Origin: Apostichopus japonicus
Lineage: Eukaryota; Echinodermata; Holothuroidea; Aspidochirotida; Stichopodidae
Assembly: GCF_037975245.1 (NCBI RefSeq)
Contig: NC_092564.1
Coordinates: 20,435,984 to 20,499,983, forward strand
Reading direction: 5' to 3'
DNA: 64,000 nucleotides
The notes beneath the pieces are model-generated. The model did not search any database. It saw nothing but the letters and a program-made list of their open reading frames with translations, and had not been told where the DNA came from. The position numbers and the translations under genes are program-made. Each line of letters opens with the position of its first letter. The stretch's first letter is position 1. Below are positions 22,701 through 34,855 of this stretch, piece by piece.

Positions 22701-22768
22701 TCAAAGTTTGGGATTTTTACCCCCAAAAAAAAACACGTTTTTGCCCGTTTTGCAGCTCCATCTGTTGC
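19742..22768. other. Intergenic; nothing recognised
   Basis: No gene model can be supported. At 21612-21655 there is the motif GACGTTTCGATCC...GATCTTCTTCAAAG, of a type often seen in dispersed invertebrate repeats; its element limits are not visible. Confidence 0.45.
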
Positions 22769-23155
22769 GTGGGTATTGCACTTCAAGGTCATTCAATTCA
22801 ATACTGGGTGGATTTCAATGTCACATAAACTAATTTTATCTACAATTTACCGTATGCTTCTGGTTTAATTCACTTAATTAAAAGAATACTTTAAAATGAA
22901 TGTCAATCAATAAATAAATGTACAGAATGTATTATTTATCCAGAACATCTGTTTTACTGTTCCACATGTTTTTGAGCCTGGGTATTGTACTTCAAGGTCA
23001 TTAAATCTAATACTGTGCGGATTTCAATGTCACATGATCAGATATAAACAAATAATATCTGCAATGTACCGTCTGCTTCTTGTTTAATTCACTTAATTAA
23101 AGGACTACTATAAAATGAATGTCAATCAATACATACATGAACAGAATGTATTAGT
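22769..23155 (+). repeat. Two-unit tandem duplication, ~210 bp
   Basis: The block from GGGTATTGCACTTCAAGGTC (about 22770) is repeated from GGGTATTGTACTTCAAGGTC (about 22980). Shared landmarks include GGATTTCAATGTCACAT, TTTAATTCACTTAATTAAA and AAAATGAATGTCAATCAATA. The function is unknown. Confidence 0.85.
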
Positions 23156-23378
23156 GTTAGGTGTAAACATAGTCTTGTGGCACCCATCCAAATGGATCCC
23201 AACCGAACTTGAAAATAGCCCAGCCATTTTCACACTGTTGCAGAAAAGTAAGCACATAAATGTATTCATAGTAGTTAAGTATCCTTAAGGGCAAAAGTGC
23301 ATCCATCATAGAGACAGCTTGAGACGATACTTCAATAACGGTTCAGTTTTAACCAAGGCTAACAGTTTCTTTTGAAAG

Positions 23379-23580
23379 ATGAATCTGAAAAATGAGTTGT
23401 TTAACATTGTAAAGCCATATATCTTTATTTTTTATCTTTTCTGCTGTTCTTTTATAAGGTGCTATGAACCAGGAGACAAGTGGCAAACTAACTGCTACAA
23501 CTGTGATCAAGTTAATGAAGCAATTACAGAAAAGATGAGGTTCTTTGGGTTTATTTTAAACAGAGTCATCCATCAAAAAT
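23379..23580 (+). CDS. Candidate first exon: secretory leader plus Cys-rich stretch
   Basis: An ATG in fair context (GAAAGATGA) opens 67 codons plus one base, ending at a strong donor (AAAAT|GTAAGTATT). The N-terminus has a hydrophobic run (YIFIFYLFCCSF) that could be a signal peptide, then CYEPGDKWQTNCYNCDQVN. That spacing recalls small von Willebrand C-type modules, though too few cysteines are present to be sure. The donor is phase 1, the phase needed by the mucin-like exons at 27602 and beyond, so this may be their 5' exon across a ~4-kb intron. Alternative reading: the pyrimidine-rich stretch ending TTTTATAAG could be an acceptor, so the exon would be 23459-23580. Confidence 0.3.
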
Positions 23581-24404
23581 GTAAGTATTCATGCATGTTG
23601 GAAAACAAAGTTTGCTTTTTATATAGTTTGCCTCGAAATTACTCCCTTCTTAGATCTTTATCAAGTACTCAAATGTACGATCTCTGTCGCCAGTGCCTAT
23701 AATCATGAAGTTCTTGAAAGAAATTATTTGTACGGTTCATTATTCCATCACCTAACTGATAAAATGGCGGAAATCTTATCAATCTGGTGCAACTCATATC
23801 TGCAACTCATATACTTGTACTGGGGCGTGGTGTGGGGAGGGGGAGGGAAGCTAAGATTCTGGGAGGTACTTAAGTAGGCTGGATTATCTAGACTTCAAGC
23901 ATACAGACCGTTAAGTGATTTCCTCAGATTCTAGGACAGCTTGGGAGTATTTGGAGTATTTATGTGATTTTACAGCTTGCTTACAGTACATGTTGCTGTG
24001 CACCCAGAAAGCTTGTACAAATGTATGTGTAGTACACCTTTCAAAGGACCTTTAGAAGCACTGAGAAGTTTTCTGTCACATGATTAAGATGGATATCAAC
24101 AACATAAATATCTGATGTAACATTAAAGAATGCCTGTTTTATGGATATGACCCCGATCATGTCATACAAAAATTTCTTATTCAGTTATGCTTTACTTGAA
24201 TGATTCACAAATGAACAACAGGCTGTGAATATCAGTTAATTAAATGGATTCGAAAGTGTCTTACCTCTGCGTATGCTGCAATCTTCGTCAAATTATGACG
24301 TAAAGGGCAGTTCTGTGCAATACCATTTAGTATACTGTGAATAATACATAAATTATTTTAACAGGATAGAAACTCGTTTGATTGAAGAGTAACAATTTAT
24401 CTAA
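23581..24404. other. No gene seen before copy B
   Basis: This would be intron if the 23379-23580 exon belongs to the mucin-like gene. A short G-rich stretch lies at about 23824-23848. I see no repeat structure. Confidence 0.4.
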
Positions 24405-24585
24405 TTGAAATTTCAGATGCAGATTCACTAGTGATGTCACCAAAAATGAGGGTGAGGGATTCTGATTGGTAATCTGGATTGATAGGATTCTAAGACACTT
24501 GATGACTCATTCGGCATGAACCAGCCATTCAATCCAGAAGCTGGAACAGAAAAATTATATTTATTTGCCAAGGCGTGTAGATAGT

Positions 24586-27209
24586 CAGGCGCGTATCCAG
24601 GGGGGGGGGGGCGTTGGGACGCGCGCCCCCGGGTAAGAAAAAGAGGAGAGAAAATAAGAGAGAAAAAAAAGGGAAAAACTGAGAGGGGGGAAAGGAGGAA
24701 GGAGAGGAGGAAGGGAAAAGAAAAAGAAAACAGAGAAGAAAGAGAAAAAGAAGAAAAGGAGGGAAGAGAAGAAAAACGCCAAGACACCGTGGAAGAGAAA
24801 GAGGAACAGTGACATAATTACATTGCTGATCCCTTTTATACACACAGGGTAGCCAGTGACGGATCGGGGATTTCGAAAGGGGCGTGCCATCAGCTAGACT
24901 ACCCCTTACACCGACAACTCCATTTTGACGTTTCCAATTTTTCCTCTCTCACTAATGTGTAGACTATATATAGTATTTCATGGCGTGTGTGTGTGTGTGT
25001 GTGTGTGTATGGGCGCCTTCAAACAACTGTGGCTGGTCGTCGGGGAACATGACGTATTTCGGTATTAGACCATGCAGGATCTATATGCGAACTGCACTAG
25101 ACATATGTCATTCGATGCAACACTGCCATCCACAGATAAAATGTTATACAACGCGAACTGAATGCTAATTGTTACCCCACCCCTAGTACCGTAACTCATA
25201 CAATGAATCTAAAAATAAATTCCGCATGCGAATTGAGAATTGAGCACATTTCCTGTGAATATCATGTAGTGGATCCAAAGACGTATCATTGCCGAGGGCG
25301 CGGGGGGGGGGGGGGAGGACGCACCCATCACTTCTTGAGATTGTTCCCATCTGCATGAAAACGCGCGCCTAACAACCCTAGGCCCATCCCTCTAATCGCT
25401 TCCCGATGAGTTACGAAACTGTATTAAAGACCTTCGCCGTAGTACCTAGATCTTGACAAAATCCGGCAACACACCACTTCATCGATAACAAGTGATCAGG
25501 GTTGTGTATTAGTGACGTCTAGATGTCGCCCACTGACCTACATGGAGTGTGACCACTCATGATTTGGCAATTTCCCAAGATCAGGACCCGAAAATTCCCA
25601 TGAAATCCCAAAGAGACTGTACTGTATGGATATCTAGCAATATCTAGTGATATCTATAGGGATGAAAATCCCAAGATCTCCCCTAAACTGAAGGCAAATA
25701 GAGAATCGAAGCCTTCAGTGTGTAATGAACTTAAAATTGTGCGTCTTTCGGAATGAGAAGAATGTGGGGCATTGCCAATAAACATATATTTCAATCTCAT
25801 TTCAATTATATTCGAATTTTTAAGCAAACAACAGATATCAAATCATATCAGTGTACATGAAAATGGCGTTCCAGGATGAACAGCCTCCAAACTGTCTATG
25901 TGTGTAGTGTTCGGGGACAGCGGGACGCGTCCCCACCAGTGATGGGGACATTATATACCGTGTCCCCACCAATTTGTCTTGACCAAACGTTGCATTTCAA
26001 ATTCCCCTGTATTGGACTGTGGCGTAGTTTGATCCAGCATTGTACATGTGCAAATGACATGCTATAAAGGACGAGAATTATTACTATTGACACTGTTAGG
26101 CGTGAATTCTCCGCTGAAGTATTAACACATTCAATCATGTGAAACATAATCTATACACGAGACTGGTAAATTGTGGTCAGCAAAACGGACTGAGTGCGAA
26201 CAAGACAACCACTAACAACTCACACTGTGTGTTGCCAATTTGAGCTAGCTTCACGTCCAGTTCTCATTTTATTATATTTATCCACAGTTGTTAAATAAAG
26301 GACGGAAATCGCATTTGCGGCAGTCTATAATTGTTTTCTGGGAGATGACCCCAGACCCATCGTATACAAAAGCCTACTTGGATTATTTGTCCCCTGATTT
26401 TTTATTCTGCAGACGCCCATGCATTTCCCCAAACTAAATTTCTAAGTCATGTGATTTAAAACTTAAGGAGGTTTGGGAGCATCATTGGGTCTGGGAAGTG
26501 TTATTTCCGGCGATCTGGGAGGTATATTTGCCAACATTTTCGTGTAAGTTACGCGTTAACCCATGGTCGCGCTCCGCTTAGATAGTATCAGAGACCAGAC
26601 AGGCGTCCCCACCATTATACAAGACTGATCTGCGTCCATGCACCAATAAATTAACTGTGTCTGAATTTTCGAAATTTCCCTGACCAACATTCCTGAACAT
26701 ACTTTCCTCTACTCGTGCAATTTTAACCCGTCTGTTAGGGGTTGAAGGTTTTTTTTTTTTAATTGGTTGTCCATGGATAAAATTTTGTGCAACATTATGG
26801 GTATGTTTTGAAGTGAATTTATTTCACGAGAAGTGTGAATATTCAAATTCTGAACGAATAATGGGCTTGAAACCTTGAAAAGTGGAGCTAACGGGTATTG
26901 TGGGCCGCGACGTAGAATCACATACAAAAGCAATGATCCACAGGAGATGTGATGAGGTCGAATATGATGTGTGACTGGTGACAATCTTCAAAAAGATCGG
27001 AGATGAAAAAAAACTATTTGGAAAATACTTGGTTCTCAGGCCAAATTTAGTGAATATTTCGTTGGACATTTTCAAGCCCGAGATGTGCCATTTCCGGTGA
27101 TCTGGGGGGTGTAAAAATCAGAAATTTTCTTGAACGCTGCGTGCCAACCGATGGTGGCACTCCGCTTAGACAGTAATTCGCGCCCCCCGGGTTACTGGAT
27201 ACGCCCCTG
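24586..27209. mobile_element. hAT-like composite element in copy B
   Basis: The left end CAGGCGCGTATCCAG and right end CTGGATACGCCCCTG are closer to a perfect inverted repeat than in copy A, which has ACA where B has ACG. As in A, no clear target duplication is seen and no transposase is present. Confidence 0.55.
25291..25401. other. 111-bp block present only in copy B
   Basis: It starts GCCGAGGGCGCGG, runs through a 13-base-class G-run, and ends CCCTCTAATCGCTT. Copy A is continuous at the same place (880/881). No inverted ends or target duplication are visible. It could be a truncated insertion in B or a deletion in A. Confidence 0.8.
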
Positions 27210-27601
27210 GAGGTACGTCGAATTACATTTCTGCATGATTTCAAATGACTTGGAGGGTTTGACGTAATGGGCTTGACACTGAATTTCTTAATATAACTTC
27301 AATTCGACAAAAGATAGTTTTTTGAAATGCCAAAGAGTTAGTACCACACAAACAATGTTAATTAATAATTTGTAGTTGTTATGGTGACACGATTTGATTT
27401 AGTGACATTATTCAGATATTTTTTTTTTCTTTCTCCTTGAATGTGGTGAATTGATTCCATTTATTTTAAATGGCCTTTTAAAGACAGCAGTGTTAGTGAA
27501 ATACAGTTATTTTAATTATTCGCCAATACAGAAATGATAATTTTGTTATAATGTAGCAAGCTGTTCGAACCCCATTCTCTAATTTTGATTTTCATCAACA
27601 G

Positions 27602-28996
27602 ACGAATTAACAACGGAAATATCAACAACCACAATTGACACTACTACGACACCAACCAGTATGTAGATAAGTTTATATAAAATCATATTAATAAAATTGA
27701 ATATTCAAGAGCGGGAATCGCGGGTTGATGAGACAATTATGAATAATAATTTGTAGTTTTTATGGTGACACGAATTTTGTTTTGTTTTGTATGTGGTAAG
27801 TTTATTTCATTATATTTGATGGCCTTTTTAAAGACATTGCTGTTGGTGAAAATAAGGTCAATTCTTTATCAACATAATATATTCTAATGGTATATCAATG
27901 TAGCAAGTTTGTTTTAACCCCCTGTTCTCTAATTTGATTTTCATCAATACGCGAATTAACAACGGAAATATCAACAACCACTATTGACACTACTACGGCA
28001 CCAACCAGTATGTAGATACGTTTATATAGGTATTAATAGGTAGCTGTCAATCGGGTCCCTTTACACTTTGATGTCCTTTTCAAAGAGAGTATAGGGTTAG
28101 TGAAAATACGGTTATTAAATTTTCTACCAATACAGAAATTATAATGGTGTTATAATGTAGCAAGTTGTTCGAACCGCTTTCTGTCTTATAGCTAAGACAA
28201 GCGACTATAGTAAACATCTGGCTGATATCAAGAGATTATTCAGGTACATCATACGAGAGGAATGCATGACACAAGACAATTAATTGAAATTTTTCATCAA
28301 CAGCCGAAACAACTACGGAATTTTCAACAACCAGTCTTGCCACTACCGTGAAAACATTCAGTATGTGGATCATTTTATATTTATAATTATATTAATTTAA
28401 TTTAATATTCAAGAACTGCTGGAATCGCTTGTCGATGAGACAGTTCTGTCTGTTTATCTTGTAGTTGCTATGGTGACACAATTTGAGGTAAAGTGATATT
28501 ATTTCGTTAGCAAGATTTTAAGTCGTATAAGCATCCATGTGTCTCGCAATGTACAGTATTTAGTTTCTTGTTTTTCATTTTCAATGATTATTGGTGTAAA
28601 CATTATAGAATTGAATCATTGATTAGAAGGAGATGCCACATAATCGATATCAATTAATGTCAAAACAATACAAAATCTAATGACAGTGAAAGTAGTAAAT
28701 TGTTTCAAGTTCACTCTGTTCACCACTTAGTTTTAAGATTGAGAATAAGCTCTTCAGCTTGTTATATTCAAGTTAATAGAAAATATCACATAGACCATCG
28801 ACTCTTATATTTGTACAACGATCGTTTAGTAATAACCTCTACCCCACCCCAAGGCCACAGAAAAAAAGGGAACTGTATGTACAATACATATCACGAAAAT
28901 GAATAATGTCCAAAAAATATGTATTATTCTTCTTTTCTTTCTTCAGATTTTCCGATTGCCATTTCGTTAATCATTGCAATGTTCGTCGAAAATTAA
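27602..28996 (+). CDS. 3' part of mucin-like gene, copy B
   Basis: Exons 27602-27658, 28304-28360 and 28947-28996 (stop TAA) are the counterparts of the copy A exons and encode the same residues. Each 57-nt exon is bounded by CAACAG and GTATGT and is phase 1-1. The terminal exon adds FPIAISLIIAMFVEN. The block at 27951-28007 lacks an acceptor (CAATAC). The Thr/Ser content points to a glycosylated stalk and the tail to membrane or lipid anchoring; both are inferences. A possible 5' exon is at 23379-23580. Conservation of splice sites and frame in both copies supports a gene, but the copies are so recent that this is weak evidence. Confidence 0.45.
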
Positions 28997-30427
28997 CTTT
29001 GAGATGAGCGATCCAAATGACTTGTCGAAATGATGTATAAGAGGATAATGACGTCACTGATCCTGTAGGTGGCAACAGTCCAGGAGACTTGATAACCTTA
29101 ATTTTTATTGATTCTTGTTTCTTACCATATAAACACTATATAGTTGCATTTACCATAGACTTGCAAACGATACCAGTAATTATTCGATTTGCGCTAAAGG
29201 GGGTATATGCACATTATAAACTAGCTATAGTCATTCGGAGATATAGCCTCAAAATATATCTCATATTTGGCATACTACCACAGTCTATTAATTGTTGTTG
29301 GCACAAGTAACGTAATATGCAGATTTTACAAGATTTCTATATATTTGAAGAATCTCGACTGGAACAGAGTTTGTGTATAGTCTCATAACATTACATGACA
29401 TAGGCCTACATATTAAAAATGGAAGTTATGCAGTGTTAGACGTTTGAGTTCAAATTCTAAATTATTTTTTGATATATATATCACTTAATATTCTAGAAGT
29501 AAACATGAGCAATACGATATCTTCAGAAGAGTGATAAGTGTTCATCGTTCTTATAATGTTACGATATGACTCTCCTACAGTGATATTGAGAACTATTTCG
29601 TCTTTGATGGAGTTTTACAAAAAAAAAATGTTGCAAAAGGATCTACTTGAGTTTTTAGGTTCCACATTTCAGCCCTTTGTACAGAAAAAGTCTCGGATTA
29701 GGATCAATCGTTTCATAGAATCAACATAAGTAAACAGATTAAGAGCTTAGCAACTTTGTACCTCATTAGGCAGTCCCTTAAAAAGTTTTTGTGTTTTTTG
29801 TACATGTCGTGTTGTTATCTGGAAAGGTTATAGCTTCAAGTAAGGATAGACACTTCTAAAACTCATGGTAGAAAGCTATACTTGTGTTCTTGTCGTTCTT
29901 AATTCGAACCTTTATATTATCTTTTTGAAACTTATTTTTGAAACCTTTAATAAAGATGAAAGACGGCGGCGGTAAACATCTGAACAAGAAGCAAGTGTGC
30001 ACAGAAACTTTCGACGATCGGAGAATAACAGTTGAATGTATAGATAACCGTAAAGAGTTTTGAGCTGACGTATCTCCAAAAGTCTGTGGGTTTCATTTGA
30101 TCTCTTGCTGATGAGCAAATTGTTCTTCCCCTTGCTTCGAACAACTTGTAACCAATGCCATTATTATCAACGCTGATATCCATTCGCTCCTTTCCCAATT
30201 TTACGGCACCTTCCTTCTACATACTTCAGAAATACCATACTGAGACCGCTGATATGGACTTCTAAAAGAGGGTGGTTTGCTTGAAGTTTATAGTTGTATC
30301 AGATACCAAAATATATTTCAAACTCAGAGATTAAATTAAAAGTTCGATTACAAATTTTAGAGACATTTGTTATTTCGAGACAGTATTTGCACTAACACTG
30401 CCAGAACCAGATCATGACATGAAAATA
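28997..30427. other. No gene seen; 3' flank of copy B
   Basis: AT-rich sequence shared with 4472-5905, without recognisable genes. Confidence 0.5.
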
Positions 30428-30690
30428 TATATATATATATATAAAAATATAAAAATATATATAAAAACTATTAAACAACTATGCTGCATTTAGAGAAAGG
30501 CTGGATCTCGAGTGAGATACAATAATTGAATTAGGTAAGTGATTGGAAGTAAAACAGCCAATGTTTGGTTTTTGCAGAGCTTTCGGGCAAAACTAGCTCT
30601 TCTTCAGTGCATGATCACCGAAAGTGACAAGGAGTAGCAGGAATTGAAACTATTTTATAGAAAAGATGTCGGCATGGTTGTAAAGGCAAA
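30428..30690. other. (TA)n run and unassigned flank
   Basis: A (TA)n/(ATATAAAA) run to about 30465 is followed by ~220 bp unique to copy B. It contains AGAGCTTTCGGGCAAAACTAGCTCTTCTTCAG (written here in two parts: AGAGCTTTCGGGC and AAAACTAGCTCTTCTTCAG), a small hairpin-forming motif typical of dispersed repeats. Confidence 0.45.
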
Positions 30691-30993
30691 TAGGCCATCA
30701 GCTGAAGGTCGAAATTCGCTTGTTTCGTTCCAGCAACTGCGGGTCTAAAATTTCTCTACAGCATTGAATACATAAATTAACTAAGATTAATGATCCAAAA
30801 GTTCTCCATGTACTTTCCTGCAGTTTTTGGCAATTCCGCTCGAAAGATCGAACTATATTTTTTATTGCGTATGTTAAGAAACCTGCCGTTTTACGTTCAA
30901 AAGTTTTGCGCCAGTGAGATATCTTTACCATGTGATATGAATTGTCCAATGAGCCATGAGTTTTGTGTGCAATCTTTGTAGAAAACAACAAAC

Positions 30994-32934
30994 ATGGCGG
31001 CTCCCATGGGCGCAAGTCAGTCTCCGACATACGGAAATCTACAGTGCTCAGTGCACATTGAATCTGTAAAATTTGAAGCAGTCAAAGCACTGACGAATAA
31101 ACGATGGACTAAAGTTACATCCTGCGCTAAAGATTGGCTTAATCTCAGTGGCGGAGACAGTTATATCGCCGTACTACTGATTACTCCATGGCCTACTAGA
31201 CTACGATCAAGCGTGTGTTCAACAGCATAGTATGATGGGGTTCCACGATAAGTGTTACAGGCGGTTCATTGATTGCAAGCACATTGCTGCAAGAAAACGG
31301 ACAGTACCAGAGGAGACCCCGTATGGTTTGAAACGAAGAATTGACGGAAAAGATCGAGGAAACCAAGCAGAAGCGCTGGTTTATTGCCTGTTCAATTTAT
31401 TATATGTGGGAAAAGAAACAATACATTACTCGGCGTTGCAAACGGGTGCAGGACAAGCTGCAGCAGGCAGCGACTTTCGATGGAGGTAAGCCTAAGCATA
31501 CTACACGACTCTACTTGTACTTCTGTGGCATAGTTGAAGTGTTAAGAGAAGTTGCATAATGCAAGATCAGTATCTCTTGAGGGCTAGAATCCAAGTCAAA
31601 GGACACAGTGTTGGACCGGAACATAATATAGTTAGTGGCATGGTCATCTGATTTGTTTTGTTATAAGGTGGAAGGAACGGAAATTTGTTTCAAATTCTCC
31701 ATCTGGGGCACTAGCCTAAGTGTTAATTACAGGCTTCATAGTTTTCTTACTGTGGCCCTTTATTTGAATGATAGAGATATTATATTAGTTAGAAAAATAA
31801 GTGTAACAAAGGTGCAATAAGGTTAGGTTTGCAAGGTCTTATGGTCAGCCTGTCTAGCTTTACCAAAATAAACAAGTATCTGACTCCTTTATTATTAGTA
31901 ACAGATATAATCTACCATTGTATAATTTAAACCACAACATTAAGAGATAATGTACTGTACTGTCAAAAAAGCCTGTTTTAATTCTTTTTTGCATGACACT
32001 GGTTTGCAAAATTTGAATGTGTCTTTGTTTGTCCATAGAAGATGAGCAGATCACATGGTATATAAATAAAATTGTCTTAGTTATTATTTGTTCAAACTTA
32101 CATTTTGATCAACAGAAAATGCAAAACAAGTTGCTTTTTTATTTCATTTTATTAAAGTATTGCTTCGACAAGCAGCAGAGCGGAAAAAAGATGAGCCCAG
32201 ATTTTATGAATATTAGAGGAAAAGACTGTGTTGCCATTGAAGTGAGGTACCACTCTCTATGTTGAAGAAACTAGATACAATTCTTGACAAGGAAGACATA
32301 CAGATCTTGAAAGGTAAAGTACTGTCTTCAATGTGTGGTTCATTGAGTGTTCAGGGGTGGATCTAGGACTTTTGGAATATGGGGGTCCTCCCCCAAGGAA
32401 ACTTAAAAAATTCTCTAAACGCTTTGAGATGCAATATCAGGTTAATCTTTCCATTGAAATTATTAAAGTAATTTGCAACATATTTCTAGCTGAATTGTAA
32501 TTATATTGGTACCCCATTATAAAATGTGAGACTCAAAAATATCCAATTTCATGGTACAAGGTGTTCTGTTCATCTCCATCCTCAGAGCAGAGTTTACCAC
32601 CAACAAAAGATGCTCTGATCCAGCATGTTAAGCGCTGCACCAACCAGGCTGCTATTCACAGTAGGGCATTGCAGCAAAGGATTGATGCACTCTCACCAGA
32701 GGGACATGGATGGACCTTATAATCACTTGGATGACGAAGCCACCTGCTCCAGATGTTTTGCTTCAGTGTGTCAGCAGTAGCTGTAGAGTCGGCAAATGTC
32801 TTAAAGGAAGATGTTCCTGAATGAATGCACAACTACCGTGTACAGACCTATGTAAATATAGAAATTGCAGCAACTTCCAAGAAGATGTTGAGATTGTTGA
32901 TGCAGGGGAAGATGATTTGGAGGATGAACTGTGA
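30994..32934 (+). pseudogene. Broken multi-exon protein with Cys-rich tail, inside TIR element
   Basis: Recognisable pieces: an N-terminal part from ATG 30994 (CSVHIESVKFEAVKALTNKR, then CAKDWLNLSGGDSY); a shifted frame from about 31234 (GFHDKCYRRFIDCKHIAARK, then EETPYGLKRRIDGKDRG); a further shift into KQKRWFIACSIYYMWEKKQY ending at a donor GGAG|GTAAGC (31485); and a C-terminal exon from about 32586 (DALIQHVKRCTNQAAIHSRA, then MTKPPAPDVLLQCVSSSCRV and PCTDLCKYRNCSN), ending at TGA 32932-32934. The C-terminal exon has an in-frame stop and at least one more frame break. MTKPPAP plus a Cys-rich tail recurs in uncharacterised marine-invertebrate proteins, by my recollection of the family. The central part of those proteins is missing here. 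Confidence 0.6.
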
Positions 32935-34490
32935 TGGTGTTAAATCTTGATATCTTAGTCTGAAATTTTAATCAAGTTTGAATTTTGTGAAGAGGGTTAA
33001 CTTTATCGAAGTCATGTTGTCATTATTTTGTTCCCCAGAGTTTAAAGGAATCAGAAAACATGATCTTATTCATATATTCATATTAGCTATTAGTAGTTTT
33101 ACGTAGATTACCCTACCTACCAGACACCTTATGATAAATATCCACATTTTCTTCAAATCACACTTATTTTGCTGAGAGGGGAGGGGGGAGGAGAGTGTTA
33201 TGGGCATGCTTTACCTCTTGCATATTCACAACTACATTTACTGATGACGATGACGCAAATACCGCGTCCTGAAACCAGTCAGAGGTTTATATACTGTTGT
33301 TGGGGAACCATCGCCCCTGACCCTGTTCCAATATCACGGTTCTTTATTGTTTTGCCGTAACATTTCGTTACCTGTTTTATTCATATTGTTAATACGTTTT
33401 GTGCATCTGTTCAAGTCTTGACTGAAGGATATTCAAGTCTTTAGTGACTTTTATTTCATCTAATTATCTTCACCTCTACTACAGAATGGACTTTCCCTTG
33501 TCCATACCATATCTGACTTCCATGCAGTGAATTGAAGTGGATCCTGTTATAACTAGTACAACTGTCCTTGGATGAACTTTTAATCACTAATATTAATTCC
33601 GCGCCACGCCTTTTGATGAAGAACCTGTATCTGAATCATCGCAAAGGCCCAGCTCTACTACACCATTGAGTGTATCGAACCAGTCTTAATAGATACATTA
33701 TTTCATTCTATCTGGGGCTTAAGTTAACTGTCTTCATTATTCACTTATTTGTACCATTCACCTTTATTATTCATATTATTTGTAGAATATAGATCTATTA
33801 TTATTCAAAATACCATTCCAAACCTTGTCGATCTTTTCTTTTATACGTTAACTCCCTTGGAAACTCTTTTTGCAGGAATACGAATTATAAACATGTTGTT
33901 TCCGTAACATGGAGAAAGTACCTAGTTTTGCAGAAGACTGTAGAAAGAGTACTAAGGTAATGGATATATACCGACTATAACGTTATTTCACATCTACGAT
34001 ATGCCATGACGTCTTAGTGTGCCAACTTATATATTGATTTATACAAAAAAAATAGGTCACTGGTCTTGGGGCATTGGCACATCTCACTGTAACTAGGGAT
34101 TTAGCAACATTTAAAGTAGAGGGGGAGGGGATCACATGTGTAAAACAGTTTGGATGGGGAGTGTAACAATTATGGAGAGGAACTTTTCATTATATGTGTA
34201 TATTTACGCATACATGCACAGACGAAATGCATTCATAACATAGGTGGAAAATCTAAAAATATTTGATTTATTACAAAGCAATATATCTGAGTTTATTAAA
34301 AGTGGTACATTTTTATAATTAAAACCCTTAAGTTATAATGTGTAAAAATTGTATTTCATATTTCAAAGTTGAGAATGTGCTTTTTTACCATTTTGGCGAA
34401 ATGGGGGGGGGGGGGGAGGGCACTACTTGTAATGCCTGAAAACAACCCTCACTGACCCTTAGACCAGAATCCTCATCCACCATTCTTATA
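32935..34490. other. Interior of TIR element; nothing recognised
   Basis: No coding sequence. At 32353, before the C-terminal exon, a lone hAT-like end (CAGGGGTGGATCTAGG) lacks a partner. A run of G lies at about 34403-34416. Confidence 0.4.
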
Positions 34491-34498
34491 ACCCTGAC

Positions 34499-34855
34499 CA
34501 GGGGCGTAGCGAGCGGGGGGGGGTGTGGGGGGTGTCACACCCCCCCAATAATTTGGTCGCTGTCGGCAAATTTTGGGTCTGTCGGCAAAAGGAGAAAAGG
34601 TGAAGAGAGCGGAAGGGGAAGAAAGAAGGAAAGCTGAATAAAGAAAAGGAGAACGGGAGCTTCTTCCGTGCCAAATTTGACTTAAAATATGCACCAGATT
34701 GCATCTAAGGACGTTTCAAAACTAAAAATTTTCCAAAGGGGAGGGGGACACCCCCTCCCCTTAGACCCCTCCCCCATTTCAGTCACCATTTCCAGATCCG
34801 TCGGCAAATCAAATTCTCCACACCCCCCAACAAAAACCTCTTCGCTACGCCCCTG
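34499..34855. mobile_element. hAT MITE, 357 bp, exact 8-bp target duplication
   Basis: The ends CAGGGGCGTAGCGA and TCGCTACGCCCCTG are exact 14-bp complements. The target duplication ACCCTGAC at 34491-34498 and 34856-34863 is perfect. A subterminal G-run starts at 34516. No coding capacity. The perfect duplication points to a recent insertion. Confidence 0.93.

Larger units (their letters stand above)
24405..30427 (+). repeat. Segmental duplication, copy B
   Basis: Direct copy of 1-5905. Differences in the left part are mainly run lengths, such as the G-run at 24601 (longer than in A) and (GT)n at about 24985-25008, plus a 111-bp extra block at 25291-25401. After about 29970 the copies diverge strongly. 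Homology stops at a (TA)n run at about 30426. Confidence 0.95.

Noticed and set aside
30565-30605. Hammerhead-like core CTGAAGA...GAAA (minus strand), also 21612-21655
   Set aside because: The stem between the two core parts does not pair properly: AGAGC pairs with GCTCT beyond GAAA. The second site has T in place of the essential first C.
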